Of a DNA stretch of 64,000 nt, positions 1 through 11,624 are shown piece after piece. The position numbers and the translations under genes are program-made. A model generated the notes under the pieces. That model did no database searches. It was not told the DNA's origin and saw only the letters and a list, made by a program, of their open reading frames with translations. How positions within the stretch are numbered: position 1 is the stretch's first letter; every line of letters starts with the position of its first letter. Origin of the DNA: Amyloporia xantha (taxonomy: Eukaryota; Basidiomycota; Agaricomycetes; Polyporales; Adustoporiaceae); the NCBI GenBank assembly GCA_036971615.1, contig JAYKKR010000009.1:620001-684000 (forward strand), written 5' to 3'.

Positions 1-1188
1 CAGGTATGGAGTCGGTCACGTTGAGAGATTATGTATCCGTAAAGAGCAAGAATCTATGTGCAGGCTCATCCGGACCGCGTGAAGACTCTTGTGCTGCGGT
101 TAGTAACACCATTCGTTCGTCGTCGCATTACCTGACCATGTCGTAGTGGTATCTTCACTCTTCGTAAGAGGTACGTGAGGCGATCCTTTTCATTCGTTCT
201 CATCGACTGATAAGGCCTGTCTCTCAGCGAGTTGCGCTTTTTCTATCAAGACGGGACGTCGCACCTTTTCCCCGATGCATGGTCAGACTATCTTCCATCT
301 CGATAGGTATCCACGCTTAATAATGTACTTTGTCACCACCACAGGCAAGAGTATTTGGCACCGATTCCAGAAGCCGAGCGCCATGATATGATCACCGCCT
401 ACCACGCGCAACTCAATGCTGCAGACGAGGAGACGCGGATCAATGCTGCCAAGGCCTGGTCAAAATGGGAGTAAGTGTCGATACCTCTCCGTGTGTGTGT
501 CAAGGAGCTGAGATTGGTGCAGGATGGCCACATCTAAGCTATATGTCGATCCCACTCAACTTGCGCAGGCAGAGAATGACCACTGGGCAAAGTGAGTGCA
601 GAATACTTTGTTTAGACTTACGTTGATATCTGTTTTCTCCAGCGCCTTCGCCAGGATTGAGAACCACTACTTCGTGAACGACGTAAGTGTTCTGTCTTCT
701 GGTCATTCGTACACAAAATTCAAACTGATGCTCCACAGGGTTTCATGAGAGATGGTCAGCTTCTAGAACAGCAAGAAATCGACAAGATGTAAGGAGCTAC
801 TTGTGCTCTGTAGGTATCAGCTCCTGAACTATCGCAGCCGCGACATACCCACGATCGTGGTCCAAGGACGATATGATGTAGTCTGCCCAGTAAGTAAGCT
901 TTTCGACAAGGACGCTTGACGTTAAGCTTTGTATCCATAGGCAACAACCGCGTATGATCTCAAAAGGGTATGAACATATTCTTGCTCAAATATCCATGGT
1001 GATAAAATTATATTCATCTAACAAGGTCTGGCCGGAGATCACGCTGCACATTGTACCCGACGCAGGGCATTCAGCGCGGGAACCAGGCACAGCGAAGCTA
1101 CTCGTGGAGGTGAGGGTGTATGTCATCTCGTTCAGGCTGTGATCTAAGTTTTAATTCCCAGGCCACGGACAAGTTTGCTGATCTTTGA
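1..1188 (+). CDS. Proline iminopeptidase, 3' part (start lies before the window)
   Basis: Alpha/beta-hydrolase that removes N-terminal proline from peptides (EC 3.4.11.5, family S33). Exons read as 1-3, 64-98, 147-170, 228-281, 345-470, 523-591, 643-682, 739-788, 838-889, 941-967, 1026-1109 and 1162-1188, all in phase. The translation carries family landmarks: AHPDRVKTLVLRGIF, then FYQDGTSHLFPDAW, NAAKAWSKWE, ENHYFVNDGFM, and the C-terminal catalytic segments VVQGRYDVVCP (acid Asp) and PDAGHSAREP (catalytic His). The nucleophile motif GGSWGS expected for the family must lie upstream of base 1. No signal peptide can be judged. Ten or more introns in 1.2 kb is dense, but each has normal GT-AG ends. 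Confidence 0.88.
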
Positions 1189-1768
1189 CGAATATATAGC
1201 GTGGTCAGAGGAAATAAAAGCGGCGGAAATGTACATGTGTTATCATACAAAGACTTGTTCTGTACGAGCGGAGTACCGTACCAGGGGTTCCTTCACAATG
1301 CGAGAGGGTTGGCTTCGAACAGTAGATGAGAATGAGCAACGGCTGATAGTCAAAGCCTGCGACGTGCGTTGCCATTGTCCGCGAGGGGGTCGCTTTGTGT
1401 GTGAGCCAAACAGAGCCACACAGGGCGCGGTGATCACGCTGCAGACACGCCTGCTCGTGCACACCCTCCTCCCTGAACTCGCTCTACTCATTACACGCAT
1501 CTAACACGAGGCTATCTTTTCGAGTTGCACATCACACAGATCATCCCAAACCATCCAACACTCCTGCAGAACAGCACACTCCAAGACTGCATCGTGTGCT
1601 GGTTGAACCATAGCCACGCAGTACGCTTCACGCGTTGATCGTGAGGCAACTTGATCGGCTCACATTCAGCACGTTACAGGCTTCAACTCCATTTTTACCT
1701 CTACCAACTGCACGAAACCTGACCCCGAGACAACGCTGTGCACTGATTGAACTCTATCTAAGAAGTAC
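1189..1768. other. Intergenic region, iminopeptidase to SUN gene
   Basis: This 580-base stretch holds the 3' flank of the iminopeptidase and the promoter side of the SUN gene. A 109-codon open frame at 1175-1504 has antisense twins of similar length and no recognisable protein, so it is treated as chance. I see no other feature. Confidence 0.5.
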
Positions 1769-4700
1769 ATGTCCTTCTCGAGCACACCACTAGGTCAAGG
1801 CAGACGTCTAGATCACCACACTTTCCTCAATAAACCCAACGCAAAAGATAATCGCCCACTCAATTCACCGCCCCGCCGTGCGATACCCACCTCTTACGCA
1901 TACGGGTACGTCTTGAGTAACGTGCATATAGACTGCTGCTGATTACAGATTAGAGCACCCACGACCGGCTCGCGATCTCCTCCCAAACCAAGCAGCTCGG
2001 CTCTGCCAGAGGGCGAGCATTCAGACGACCCGGACGAACCTGCGCTCGTCCGTTTCGCTCGGCTGAAGCAACGCGAACAGGCCCAGTCACGCACCGGCGC
2101 GAACACAGGCCCGCAGCACCAAACACAATCCCAGGCATACCCGTCACCTCACCCAGAAAAGTGGGCGGTCAAGGACACGTCCGTGAATATCGCCAGCGCG
2201 TTCAACCAGGCGGTCACCTCCGCAGACGAGGTCATGCCACCTACTAATCCAAACGATGCGTGGGCTGCCGGAGCCCGTAAGCAGATGCTTCCTCGAAGCA
2301 CATCTGTAGAGTACGAGAAGGAGACCCAGTCTACCGTGAACCGTCGGCTTGCACCACCCCCAAGTCGGACGGCAGCAGCACGCATCACAAGGCCCGTTGC
2401 TAAGTCGGCATCGATACGACACGTTCCGGACTCCGAAGGCGAAGACAACGAGCCGGCGAACGAGAATGTGCGGGGAAAGAGTCCATTTGAGCATGTTATG
2501 GATGCTTCTCGGCGCCTGACGACGACATTCCTTATGCGACAACGCTCGCAGGAACCAGATACAAGTCATTCGCAATCACTGGCGAATGGTAACAGTATCG
2601 GTCAAGAAAGTTCCAGCTATGATTACTCCGCGGAGGAACGCGAGTATCAGGCGGCGACGGCGGCAGCGCAGAAGCACACTCCGCGACGGATGACGGCCGC
2701 GCACAAACGGAACAAGATGTCGATGGACAACAAGGCGTACCGACCGACCAACTCGGATCTGGAAGAGTCTGACGAGGACTTTGAGGACGAGAATGGGAAG
2801 CGAACGCGAAGGAAGAAGAAGAAAAATGGTGCGATGGGAGGACCGCTCACCACACTACCTGTGGCAGGGTACGATAAGAGGAAGAAGAAGCGGCGACGAT
2901 CGAATGGGAAATCGAATGGCGCGGATGAAGATGACGAGGAAAGCAGTGATGAGCAGAGACAGGAGCAAGAACAGGTCCGGGTAAGCGAGCAGGTACGTCC
3001 GGACATTTCAAGAGACGAGAGCGTCACTAATTAATTGCAATAGCGTGCTCAGCGTGGACAAACACCAGTACTGCGTGCGCCGTCATTGGGACGAGGTCCT
3101 CTGTTGTCGCACTCTCGACCACCGTCGCGAGCATCAGCATCACGCGAGTCAATACCTCCACCAGCTGATTCTAGTAACTTTGATCCGTCTCTGGACGTCG
3201 AGTCGTTACAACCTATCGAGGAAATTGACGAGGACTTTTTACCTGATGGCGTGGATCAAGTACCCCGACGACCATCCTTCTCGATTGGCGCATCGCTAGG
3301 CAGAGGCGTGAACGGGCTCTTCCGTCTGGGGTTGACAATTGTGCAGTTGTTGTTCGGCTGCTTGGCCTTGATTGCGCGATTATGTGGCAAAGTCCTTGGG
3401 TTGACGATCGACGTTTTGATCAACAAACCAGTCCGATGGATATCTCGTGCCAATCCCGCGCCATTAGCCAAATATGTTGTCATCGGCCTCACTATATATT
3501 CCGCATGGTATGCACTAAACCATGGGTGGTTCGATCTCGGTTCTCTCCCTCTACGTCCGTCATTTAACCGCCCGTACCATGCTCCGGACGTCCCGATCAC
3601 CAACTCTGGCGAACTTGCAGACCGTCTACAGCGCCTGGAGGTCGCTCTTGCAAAGCTGTCTGTGGATACCGAACGTTCACGCACTGTCCTCGAGGGTAGT
3701 CGTTCGGAGCTCGTTGGCCGCGTGGGGGCGTTGGAATCTCAAGTACACAAGGACAGCCTGCGCGCGCATGACGCCGAGACTAAATTCAGAGCAACAACCA
3801 GTGATGCACTCCAGGCTGTTAAGAATGAGGTTAACTCTTTGCATGCCCAAATCAAGTCCCAGAGAGAGAACGAGGCCAGGAGTCGACCTGTCTCTAGCGC
3901 CGATGACGAGGCGAGGGCTAAGGTTCGCGCATTAGAGAGTCAGCTGGGCCACATGCAGAGCGAAGTCAAAGAGGCTCTTGAGCTCGGAAAGAATGCAGTG
4001 AATGTAGCTGGGACCGTGGGCAGCACTGCGGCATGGTGGAACAAACTCGCATCTGGCAAGTCTGACACTTCCTTGACGATTCGGTCGACGGACGGGCAGG
4101 ACGTCACCGCACTCCTGGAACAGATTGTCGACACGCGCGTATCGAAGGATATCTTGGCTCGACCTGACTATGCAGGTTACTCTACTGGTGCCCGTGTCAT
4201 TCCTGCCCTCACGACGGAGACTTATGAGATCCCAGCACCTTCGTGGCGCAGTCAGATCGCGGGTTTCTTCACAGGCAACAGTGGTGCTGCAATCGGCCGA
4301 CCACCTGTGACGGCGTTGCATCACGATACCCACAATGGTCATTGTTGGCCATTCGCTGGCGCAACCGGTCAATTGGGTATCGCTCTCTCTGTTCCTATTT
4401 ACGTCTCAGACGTTACCATCGACCACGTTCCTAAAGAGGTCAGCACAGACATGCGCTCAGCGCCGAGGCAGATGGAGCTCTGGGGTCTTGTAGAGGGAAA
4501 GGAAAATATTGACAAGGTCAAGGAATGGCGAGCGCAGCGTTTCGCACGCCAAGAGGAGGCTCGTCTCCAGGCAGAGCACACCGGACAGCCGTATGTCGAA
4601 GAAGTGGAGCCAGCATATCCTTCTTCACTGCCTAAATCACCGGAATTCGTGCGAATAGCGAATTTCACATACAACATTTACGCGTCACATCATATTCAAA

Positions 4701-4876
4701 CCTTCCCTACATCACAGGCAACTCGGGATCTTGGCATTGATTTCGGCGTGGTCGTCCTGTTGATCAATAATAACTGGGGTCGGGACGACTATACCTGTCT
4801 CTATCGCCTGCGGGTCCATGGAGATCCTATGCAAGCGCTTCCGTCCCCTTACCCAGAGGAATATGCCAAATCGTAG
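1769..4876 (+). CDS. SUN-domain inner nuclear membrane protein (Sad1/UNC-84 family)
   Basis: Predicted LINC-complex component that spans the inner nuclear membrane and binds KASH partners in the perinuclear space. Exons 1769-1905, 1954-2992 and 3044-4876 give 1002 residues. The first intron uses the acceptor attag at 1953 to hold frame. Residues 1-480 are a low-complexity nucleoplasmic tail with basic clusters (KRTRRKKKKNG, KRKKKRRRS) that look like nuclear localisation signals. Hydrophobic segments lie at about 484-514 and 536-553. A heptad-rich coiled coil follows (about 575-700), then the SUN domain at about 778-995, with TTETYEIPAPSW near its start and FGVVVLLINNNWGRDDYTCLYR near its end. 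The family usually ends with this domain, as here. Alternative: a shorter N terminus if the first exon is not used. Confidence 0.88.
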
Positions 4877-5470
4877 GCAGCTAGCTATAAGCTATCTCAT
4901 TCATGATTCTTCATGACATCTTTCTTATTCTTGCTCATACTTACGTTTAATCTCACTTATGATCCTTCCGTTTGGCTGGTAGTAAAGTGGCTTTACATGT
5001 TTATATATTGCTGATTCCCCCGCGCTTCCGTTCTTTCGTCTCATTATTTCTGTCGTCTCTGACCCGTTATCAGGACTAGTGGTGCACGCATGCTGTGAAA
5101 GCTCTGCTCAATGTATAGTACACACCAGGTTCTCTATCAATTACTTGTACAAGGCATACTGTCCCGTTGCGCTGAGTCAAATGGATACATAGAACAAGTC
5201 TGCGGTGTCGTATCTGCCCCGGCACATACTAGAAGGACAAGGCTCACAAGACAGGAAGTGGAATTAGAGGAATTTGTGCGTCCAACGCGGGACACTCTGT
5301 ATTGTTACATTGGGGAGGAACAATGTTGATACTCTTAGATATCACAAAATGAGACAACCTAAGGTACGTACATAGTCGTCTTAGATCAGCAACCCTGTCT
5401 AGACTCAACACTACTCCATATTCCAGACAAGTACCGGCCTTTCACACGTAGTGTATTTGAAACAGTCATG
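4877..5470. other. Convergent 3' flanks, SUN gene and SDR gene
   Basis: The two neighbouring genes end towards each other here. The 594 bases are AT-richer than the flanking exons and hold only short open frames without recognisable protein. Nothing else seen. Confidence 0.5.
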
Positions 5471-6522
5471 CTAATCGGCATCTAGCCCCTCTGACCACGA
5501 CTCATACTTGTCTACCACCTCGAGGAGTTTTGCTGTGTGGCTCCTCACATCCTCGATGCAATCCTTTCCCAGCGGGAAACGGAGGGGCGGGTCAGGGAGC
5601 GCTGCGATTCGATAAATCACCTCCACGGCCCTTGCTGCGTCTCCACGAGCCGGCGGATTATTGTCGACATGCTTGTAAATAGCAACTATCGGAGAGGTCG
5701 GTACAGCATAAGCTGGATGCAGGGGTATACGGCGCATTCTGCCCTGATCCGCTATGTTCGTTTGGAAATAGCCAGGCTCGATAAGGGTGATCTAGCCATT
5801 CCATGAAGCGACACGGCAATTAAATAGACCAATATGCGGACAAATGCAACAACTCACTTTGACATTCCACTCTGGGTTAAGTTCAGCCGCGAGTGATTCA
5901 CTGAACCCTTCTAATGCTGGGTAATAGAGTGGACGGTCGTGGTATGAGTGGGTATTTGTAAAATTACAATAGCTTTTGACTTACTCGCCGAATTTAGCAG
6001 CAACATAATAGGGTACTACCGGGTGGCCCATGAAGCCTAAGACAGAAGAGTTCTGGAGCAGTCTCCCTCCTGCAGGCTTATTCGATTCGCGAAAAAACCG
6101 CACTGCCTCTTTGCTGACATTCACTGCACCCCAAAAAAGCACATCGAGAAGTCCACGTGCGACCTCCTCTGGTGTGCCCTCTACGTCTCCAAGAACGGAA
6201 GTTCCAGCATTGTTGAACACAATGTCAATGCGACCAAAGTGGTTACCTGCCTCAGCAAAGGCATCAACAATATCATCTGGCTTGGTGACATCCAGCTTTA
6301 AAATCAATAGCCTGTCCGGGGTGTACTGCCCAGAAAGCTCCGCGAGAGCTTCCGGTTTCCTCAAAGTGGCAACAACACTGTCTCCGTTTCTGAGCGCACA
6401 TTGAGCCATAATGCGTCCAAAACCAGTGGAGGATCCAGTTACTGCAAAGTAGACCGGCCAAGATCAGAGCAGTGGTCAAGCCTCCTCAACATGGACTCAC
6501 TAAACCAAACTTTTGGAGACAT
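5471..6522 (-). CDS. Classical short-chain dehydrogenase/reductase
   Basis: NAD(P)-dependent oxidoreductase of the classical SDR family; substrate not predictable. Exons on the minus strand are 6522-6501, 6441-5989, 5916-5858 and 5791-5471, giving 284 residues. The Rossmann motif TGSSTGFG is at 9-16, NNAG at 84-87, catalytic Ser at 139/140 (LQNSSVLGF) and YVAAK with Tyr153 and Lys157. The start is the ATG that supplies the first beta strand (MSPKVWFITG) through a 22-nt first exon. The second intron (5988-5917) begins with GC, not GT. This choice restores the family motif AKFALEGFSES, while the nearby GT donor at 5984 breaks the frame. It converges with the SUN gene. Confidence 0.85.
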
Positions 6523-7060
6523 GATTGACAACGGCTAGTAAGCTATGGATGATATTTGAGCAACCGATTTCAAGTTAGGGACTATATATACCTCGCCAGA
6601 GCTGAGAAGTGGCGTGAGTGTGGGAGTGAGGGACAGGATCACGGCCCCGTCGTATCTCCTGCTATGCGTATCGGTATTGCCGTTCAAGGTCAGCTCGTTC
6701 CCAAGTGCTTTTGCTTATCACTAACCTTGGTTGAACATGTGTCCGGGTTGAAGATAAGCTCGTAGCAGCCCTCGAGCCCCTTGTCACTTTTCGTAGCTCT
6801 GACACCACCATACATCGTCAATGTACAGGAAAGCATTATGACATTAACCTACTGCCATGAGATATGCACTATTATGGAACATATCACCACTATGAGCACA
6901 TCGCTCCGATGTCGACGCTCGCTTGAAGGTTGGTAGAGTTTACATGTCGGACTAATAGAAGTGGAAAGCAGTTCCAGAATTCTGATAATTGGATTGAATC
7001 TCTGAAGTTTATTGTCAGTTCAGTGTCATGTTGCAATGTGAACGACACTTTACTCACGCT
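6523..7060. other. Intergenic region upstream of the SDR gene
   Basis: This region holds the presumed SDR promoter, and from about 7060 the left edge of the inverted-duplication arm. The open frames at 6556-6765 and 6890-7154 are short and unrecognised. Nothing else seen. Confidence 0.45.
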
Positions 7061-7110
7061 CATAGTCGCACTCCTGTCTAGATTCATTCTTCAACGACAT
7101 GAGAATATGC

Positions 7111-8282
7111 ATCACTATGCTCACAGTAGCATTAGGCAAGACACTCACTACTGACGCAAATGGTTATATTGCGAAGTGAATCGTACCGACCCTCATCGAA
7201 AAAGGATACACCGTCCAAGAGATGCTGCGCTCCGACGGCAAGGCTGCAGAGGTCCGGAAGTTGTTCGTGAAGTATGACAACAAGCTCGAGCTGGTCGTCA
7301 TCCCCAACATTGCTAAGGTAGCTTTGCCGCCTTTCTACTATGCATCAAACTGAATACCACGGCAGGAAGGGGCATTTAATGAGGAGGTCAAGGGTGTTGG
7401 TGCCAGTAAGCACGTCGCCTCGCCTTGCCATCTTGATGCGAACCACCCTGACGAGATCATTGCCCTCATTGTGAACGGCACGAAGCACATATGGGAGGCT
7501 GCTCTTGCTCATGGCACATCTGTCAGGCGCACTGTCGTCACCTCTTGTGCTGCCGTTCTGTGGGCATTGTCCACGGCACACGTGTTCACGGAGGCAGATT
7601 GAAATGACCCCTCCATCGCATAGATCACAGAGTAGGGAAACGCCGCATCGCTACCAGACATATACTGCGCCAGCAGGATGCTTGCGGAGCGCGCTGAGTG
7701 GGAGTTCGGAGAAGAATTAGGACAAGATTGGCTAGGATCTCGTCACGCTGAACCCGCCATGGGTGTTCGGGCCGGCGATCTACGAGACGGGCGCGGCGGA
7801 CGCCATAAACGAAAGCATGACGGTGTGGTATAACTCCGTATTCAGGGGTCGATGGATCCAAAGGAGTCGTCATCGCCTGGGTAAGTCGTCTTTGGCTGTT
7901 CACGTTGTAGGCTGCTAGCTGGTCACCTCACAGCTTCGGCTGGATTGATGTGCGTGACTTCGGCGAGCTGCGCGCGTTGGCATTACAGAAGGAGGAGGCG
8001 GGTGGCGAGCGCGCTATCGTGTCTGCGGGCAACTTCAAGCTCCAGGACTGGGGTAAGGCATCCTTTCGACCAGTCCCGTCTATGCGATCTGATTCCTCAT
8101 TCCATCAGTCAATACACTACGAGAACGCGGCGTGAGCAAACCTGTGAGCGATGACTCTTCGACGACCACCCGCCACGTTATATTCGACACAAGTAAAGCA
8201 GAGAGGTCGTTCGGGGTACTGTTCAATCAAGGAGAGTACGCGTGACATTATTGCAAAGTTCAGGGCGAGGGGGGTGATCTGA
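7111..8282 (+). pseudogene. Dead copy of extended SDR (paralogue of the gene at 21503-22696)
   Basis: The stretch aligns from start codon to stop codon with the intact minus-strand gene at 21503-22696, including intron positions. Shared blocks include LIEKGYTV, KAAEVRKLF, LELVVIPNI, VNGTKH, EAALAHGTSV, AHVFTEAD and VSAGNFKLQDW. It cannot work. The nucleotide-binding glycine is lost (TDANGYIAK instead of TGANGYIAR) and is followed at once by an in-frame stop near 7171. A further stop follows AHVFTEAD near 7600, and frame changes and small deletions occur across the middle. The terminal stop TGA at 8280-8282 corresponds to that of the parent. Interpretation: an inverted duplicate that decayed without selection. 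Confidence 0.85.
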
Positions 8283-8423
8283 TATGACGAGCTTCTCTGT
8301 AAGCATAGTACGCAAGTATCAGCGATCATGAGCTGTTGTGCAGCATTCTTGGCCGCTTAACATGCGTTCACCTTGTAACTTTTGATTGTTGGAACTCAAC
8401 CTCTGCTCAAGATGAAATAGTTG

Positions 8424-8645
8424 CTGCTGCTTTCATTCATGTGCAAGTTTCCGCTGCATGTGACTGCAAATACGTAAAACTATGACGCCAGCGCTGTAAT
8501 AGGAGTCCATGTTCGCTGTCCAGCACTGAGACAGCTGCGGATGCTGCAATACGGCGGCGGTAGGCAGTGTAATTGAGCTCATAAATTCGGCAGGATGGAA
8601 AGTTGCGGTGGGCTGTCAACTTACTGGATCGGTATATGCTACGTT
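8424..8645. other. Insertion (about 220 bases) inside the left duplication arm
   Basis: Sequence between CTCAAGATGAAATA and ATGCCGAGGGATCG has no counterpart in the right arm, where the two flanks are almost adjacent. I see no clear terminal repeats or coding potential in it. It may be an insertion here or a deletion in the other arm. Confidence 0.5.
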
Positions 8646-8815
8646 CATGCCGAGGGATCGCGTTGCACCCTCACAGAAAGTACTGTGGGCAGAAATTGGG
8701 GAATTTTTGGTGTTCAAGGTCAACCTAGCTTGTCGTCACGCTGGCGCGTCGCGTCACACGTCAGTCACGGTTGATCGTCTCTCCACACTTTTGTGCCGTT
8801 CACCCTCTGAAACTG

Positions 8816-9517
8816 CAGTGATACTGAGTCTGTTTACCGACAGAACACCACTGAAAACACGTCTGTCCGTGCCCGACACTGGGTTGCATGGTCTGCCAGC
8901 CTAGATGGGTGTCATGCTAAAGTCAGCCGGGACTTCTGTCCCATTGAACGTCTCATGACGACCTAGCACTCATCGCTCCCTCACGTCCCGTTCTTCAGTA
9001 TGAGTATCTCATAGTCTTTAATGGCGTCGCAGAAATGGTGAAAATATGTTTACATTCTGACAGAAGATGTTGCTAGGAATCCTGCATACAGCTTCCGAAT
9101 GGTTTACCCCGCCCGACGTCAAGCTCCGTCACGCCGGTGCACCATCTAATATCTGGATCAGCTCCTGATGTTGCAATTGAACACTCGCTGTGTTCCCTAG
9201 TATTGCCGCAAGGTGAGATATATTGAGGCTCACTGTCTGCTTAGCAAGGATAAAAAGGTCAATAATCGCGCAGGCAGTGCATCGGGTACAATCGCGTGAT
9301 GTCTATTTCTTACCATCACTCGCATTTATCGGCATAGCCTATCACCCCGCATAGCGATCGCTGATCCAATTTTTACATAAAGGATCATGACGTTGAACAC
9401 TGTCGGTTTTCGAGTACTTACGTATAATATCTTTTCTCTCCCGAGTGTAAACCCGCCCAATTGCCCATCGCTGGAGTCTTCTGCTGTTTCCTTCTCTCTG
9501 GAGTCTGTGCTGTCACC
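8816..9517. other. Intergenic region and presumed promoter of the aspartic protease
   Basis: About 700 bases between the duplication arm and the protease start. A TATA-like GATAAAAAGG lies near 9248, rather far from the start, and TACGTATAATATC lies near 9420. No gene seen. Confidence 0.35.
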
Positions 9518-11245
9518 ATGATTCGTCCTCTCGCTCTTTCTTCTGTGCTCGCAGCTGTCTTTCTGTCTGTTGTCAATGCTGTCAGCGTCGACCTAAACCC
9601 TATCACTGGCAAGACTGGTGCTTATATGAAGGGAGCTGCGGAAGCACACCGTGCTCGTATGGCACTGTTGAAGCGAAACGCAGAATCTGATGATACCACG
9701 ATCCCTACCACTAACTTTGAATACGAGACATATACTGCGTCGATTGGTGTCGGTAGCCCGCCTACATATTACGATCTTATCGTCGACACGGGGAGCTCCA
9801 ACACATTTGTTGGGTGAGCTACCTTATTTTTTTCGAGACTGAGCGGTCACTAATGACGCCGCCGTACATATACAGAACGGGCAAGCCGTACGTCAAGACC
9901 AACACCAGTATTGCGACAGGCGAACCCGTGAATGTCACTTATGGTACCGGCTTTTTCAGTGGTTATGAATGTGCGTATAGCCATTTCCTCACATTAATTA
10001 TAGAAGCAGAGTTGATCCTCGAGAATGAATGCATATGTAGACATTGATCAGTTGACCATTGCTCCCGGCTTCGTCGTCAAGAACCAATCCATCGGGGATG
10101 CCCTTCAGTCTGCGTCATTTGAGTGAGTTATGCCCAAGCCACTTGGAAATTGCTGGTGGTGAACAAACTCAAACTGTGAATTTCTCGTGCACCACAGGGG
10201 AGTGGACGGTATCATCGGAATGGGTCCTACTGATCTTACTCTGTATACGCTCACGGACGAGATGAACGCCACGATTCCGACTGTTATGACCAATGCCTAT
10301 GCACAAGGTTTGATCCCCGAACAGGTTTTAGGGGTTTCCTTTGCTCCGGCAAACTCGAATCTTTCTACCAGTCAGTATCGTACTATGTGAATTCTCGGAC
10401 CCTGTCGAACTAACCCTTACTCATATGTCACCCTTACTCATATGTCAGATGGCAAGCTGACATTCGGTGGAATTGATGACTCGTTGGTACGTGTCTCAGG
10501 TCTCTAATAGTTTATCACCCCCTCACTTTCTACATGCAGTACGTAGGGCAGATTATGTACACACCCGTAACAACCACCTTCCCTGCGAAAGCGTACTGGG
10601 GCGTCAACGTATCTGCTACCTACGGCTCCGAGACGATCATACCCACATCATACGCCGGTATCGTGGACACTGGCACTACCTGTACGTCTTCCCTACTCGC
10701 CGTCATGTTCTAGTCCTTACTCACGTCCTTGACTCCCTCCGTTGACAGTGATCTACATCTCCGACGACTGGTACGACAAGTACCTCGCCGCTATCCCCGG
10801 CGCCTACTTCGATGGCAACGTCACGGGCCTGACCGTCATCCCCAGCGACGAGATCGACACCATGCAGCCCTTCACGTTCACCATCGGCGGTAACTACTTT
10901 GTGCTGGACCCCGCCGCGCAGCTCCTGCCGCAGGACCAGAACGTCGCATGGGGCGGGGACGCCCGCCTCCGGTACGGCTACATCGGCCCGACGGGTGGAC
11001 CTAGTGGTAGCGGGCTGGACTTCACCATCGGCCAGAAGTTCATGGAGAGATTCTATGCGGCGAGTAGTGCAGCGGGCATGTCGTGCAATAGCAATTTGCT
11101 CATCGGTGATGATACAGGTCTTCGATGCGACGAACCAGCGCGTTGGATTTGCTTACACGTCAGTACTTGGGTCTATCTTGTCGACTTGTCTGCAGTTATT
11201 AACTGCAATACGCGCAGCGATCATACATTCAGTGTGGAATTCTAA
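9518..11245 (+). CDS. Secreted pepsin-like aspartic protease (family A1)
   Basis: Endopeptidase of the polyporopepsin-like type. Nine exons: 9518-9813, 9876-9970, 10041-10122, 10198-10370, 10449-10486, 10540-10681, 10749-11059, 11118-11158 and 11218-11245, giving 401 residues. A signal peptide is visible at about 1-20. A propeptide follows, then the mature bilobal enzyme with catalytic VDTGSSN (Asp90), flap segment VTYGTG (Tyr121), and the second catalytic GIVDTGTT (Asp271). Near the end is FYAVFDATNQRVGFAYT, the usual last strand. That strand is recovered only if the intron at 11060-11117 starts with GC (donor gcgagt). The last exon is short and the exact C terminus is less certain. Several NxS/T sites (NVT, NST) suit secretion. 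Likely role: extracellular protein digestion. Confidence 0.88.
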
Positions 11246-11624
11246 TGTACAAGACGAGTCAGTCGTGCATCCAGGACTGCAGCGACGAGCAGTTGGGCAA
11301 ATGTGTTGCAACCGGCAGCAGTCGTGCTGTGGCCATTCGTTATTGTTAAATGCTAACCGACGTTTTGAGATGCCTCTTCGTAGTCACAATCTGAAGTACT
11401 ATACAGCCCCTTATATATCCAAGTCATTGCCAAATGAATGACAAAACGAAGGGCCTGAACTGCAGGATTCTTCTCAGGCAGATGATGCAGCTCGATGATC
11501 CCAATGTCAATGATCGTATGTCCAACCAAGTGTCTATAGAATCATATATCATACACAGCACTTGCAATATTCTGATCGTAATATATTAGCATGTAGATCA
11601 CTTCCTCCCTCACTTTCCACGCAG
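11246..11624. other. Convergent 3' flanks, protease and Rossmann gene
   Basis: A short AT-rich spacer between two genes that end towards each other. Nothing recognisable. Confidence 0.45.

Larger units (their letters stand above)
7060..8815 (+). repeat. Left arm of a large inverted duplication
   Basis: From about 60 bases upstream of the pseudogene start to about 530 bases past its stop, the plus strand resembles the minus strand of about 21180-22760. The similarity covers the promoter-proximal TCTAGATTCATT block, all coding and intron sequence, and 3' flank such as ATGCCGAGGGATC and GTGGGCAGAAATTGGG. The arm is interrupted by about 220 bases (about 8424-8645) absent from the other arm. Boundaries are approximate because they come from reading by eye. 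Confidence 0.8.

Noticed and set aside
1175..1504. 109-codon plus frame after the iminopeptidase
   Set aside because: Starts inside the last exon of the iminopeptidase, overlaps two minus frames of similar size, and encodes nothing recognisable.
2647..3027. Minus-strand frame rich in Ser and Phe opposite the SUN gene
   Set aside because: Antisense of the Asp/Glu/Lys-rich nucleoplasmic tail. Low-complexity coding sequence gives such shadows.
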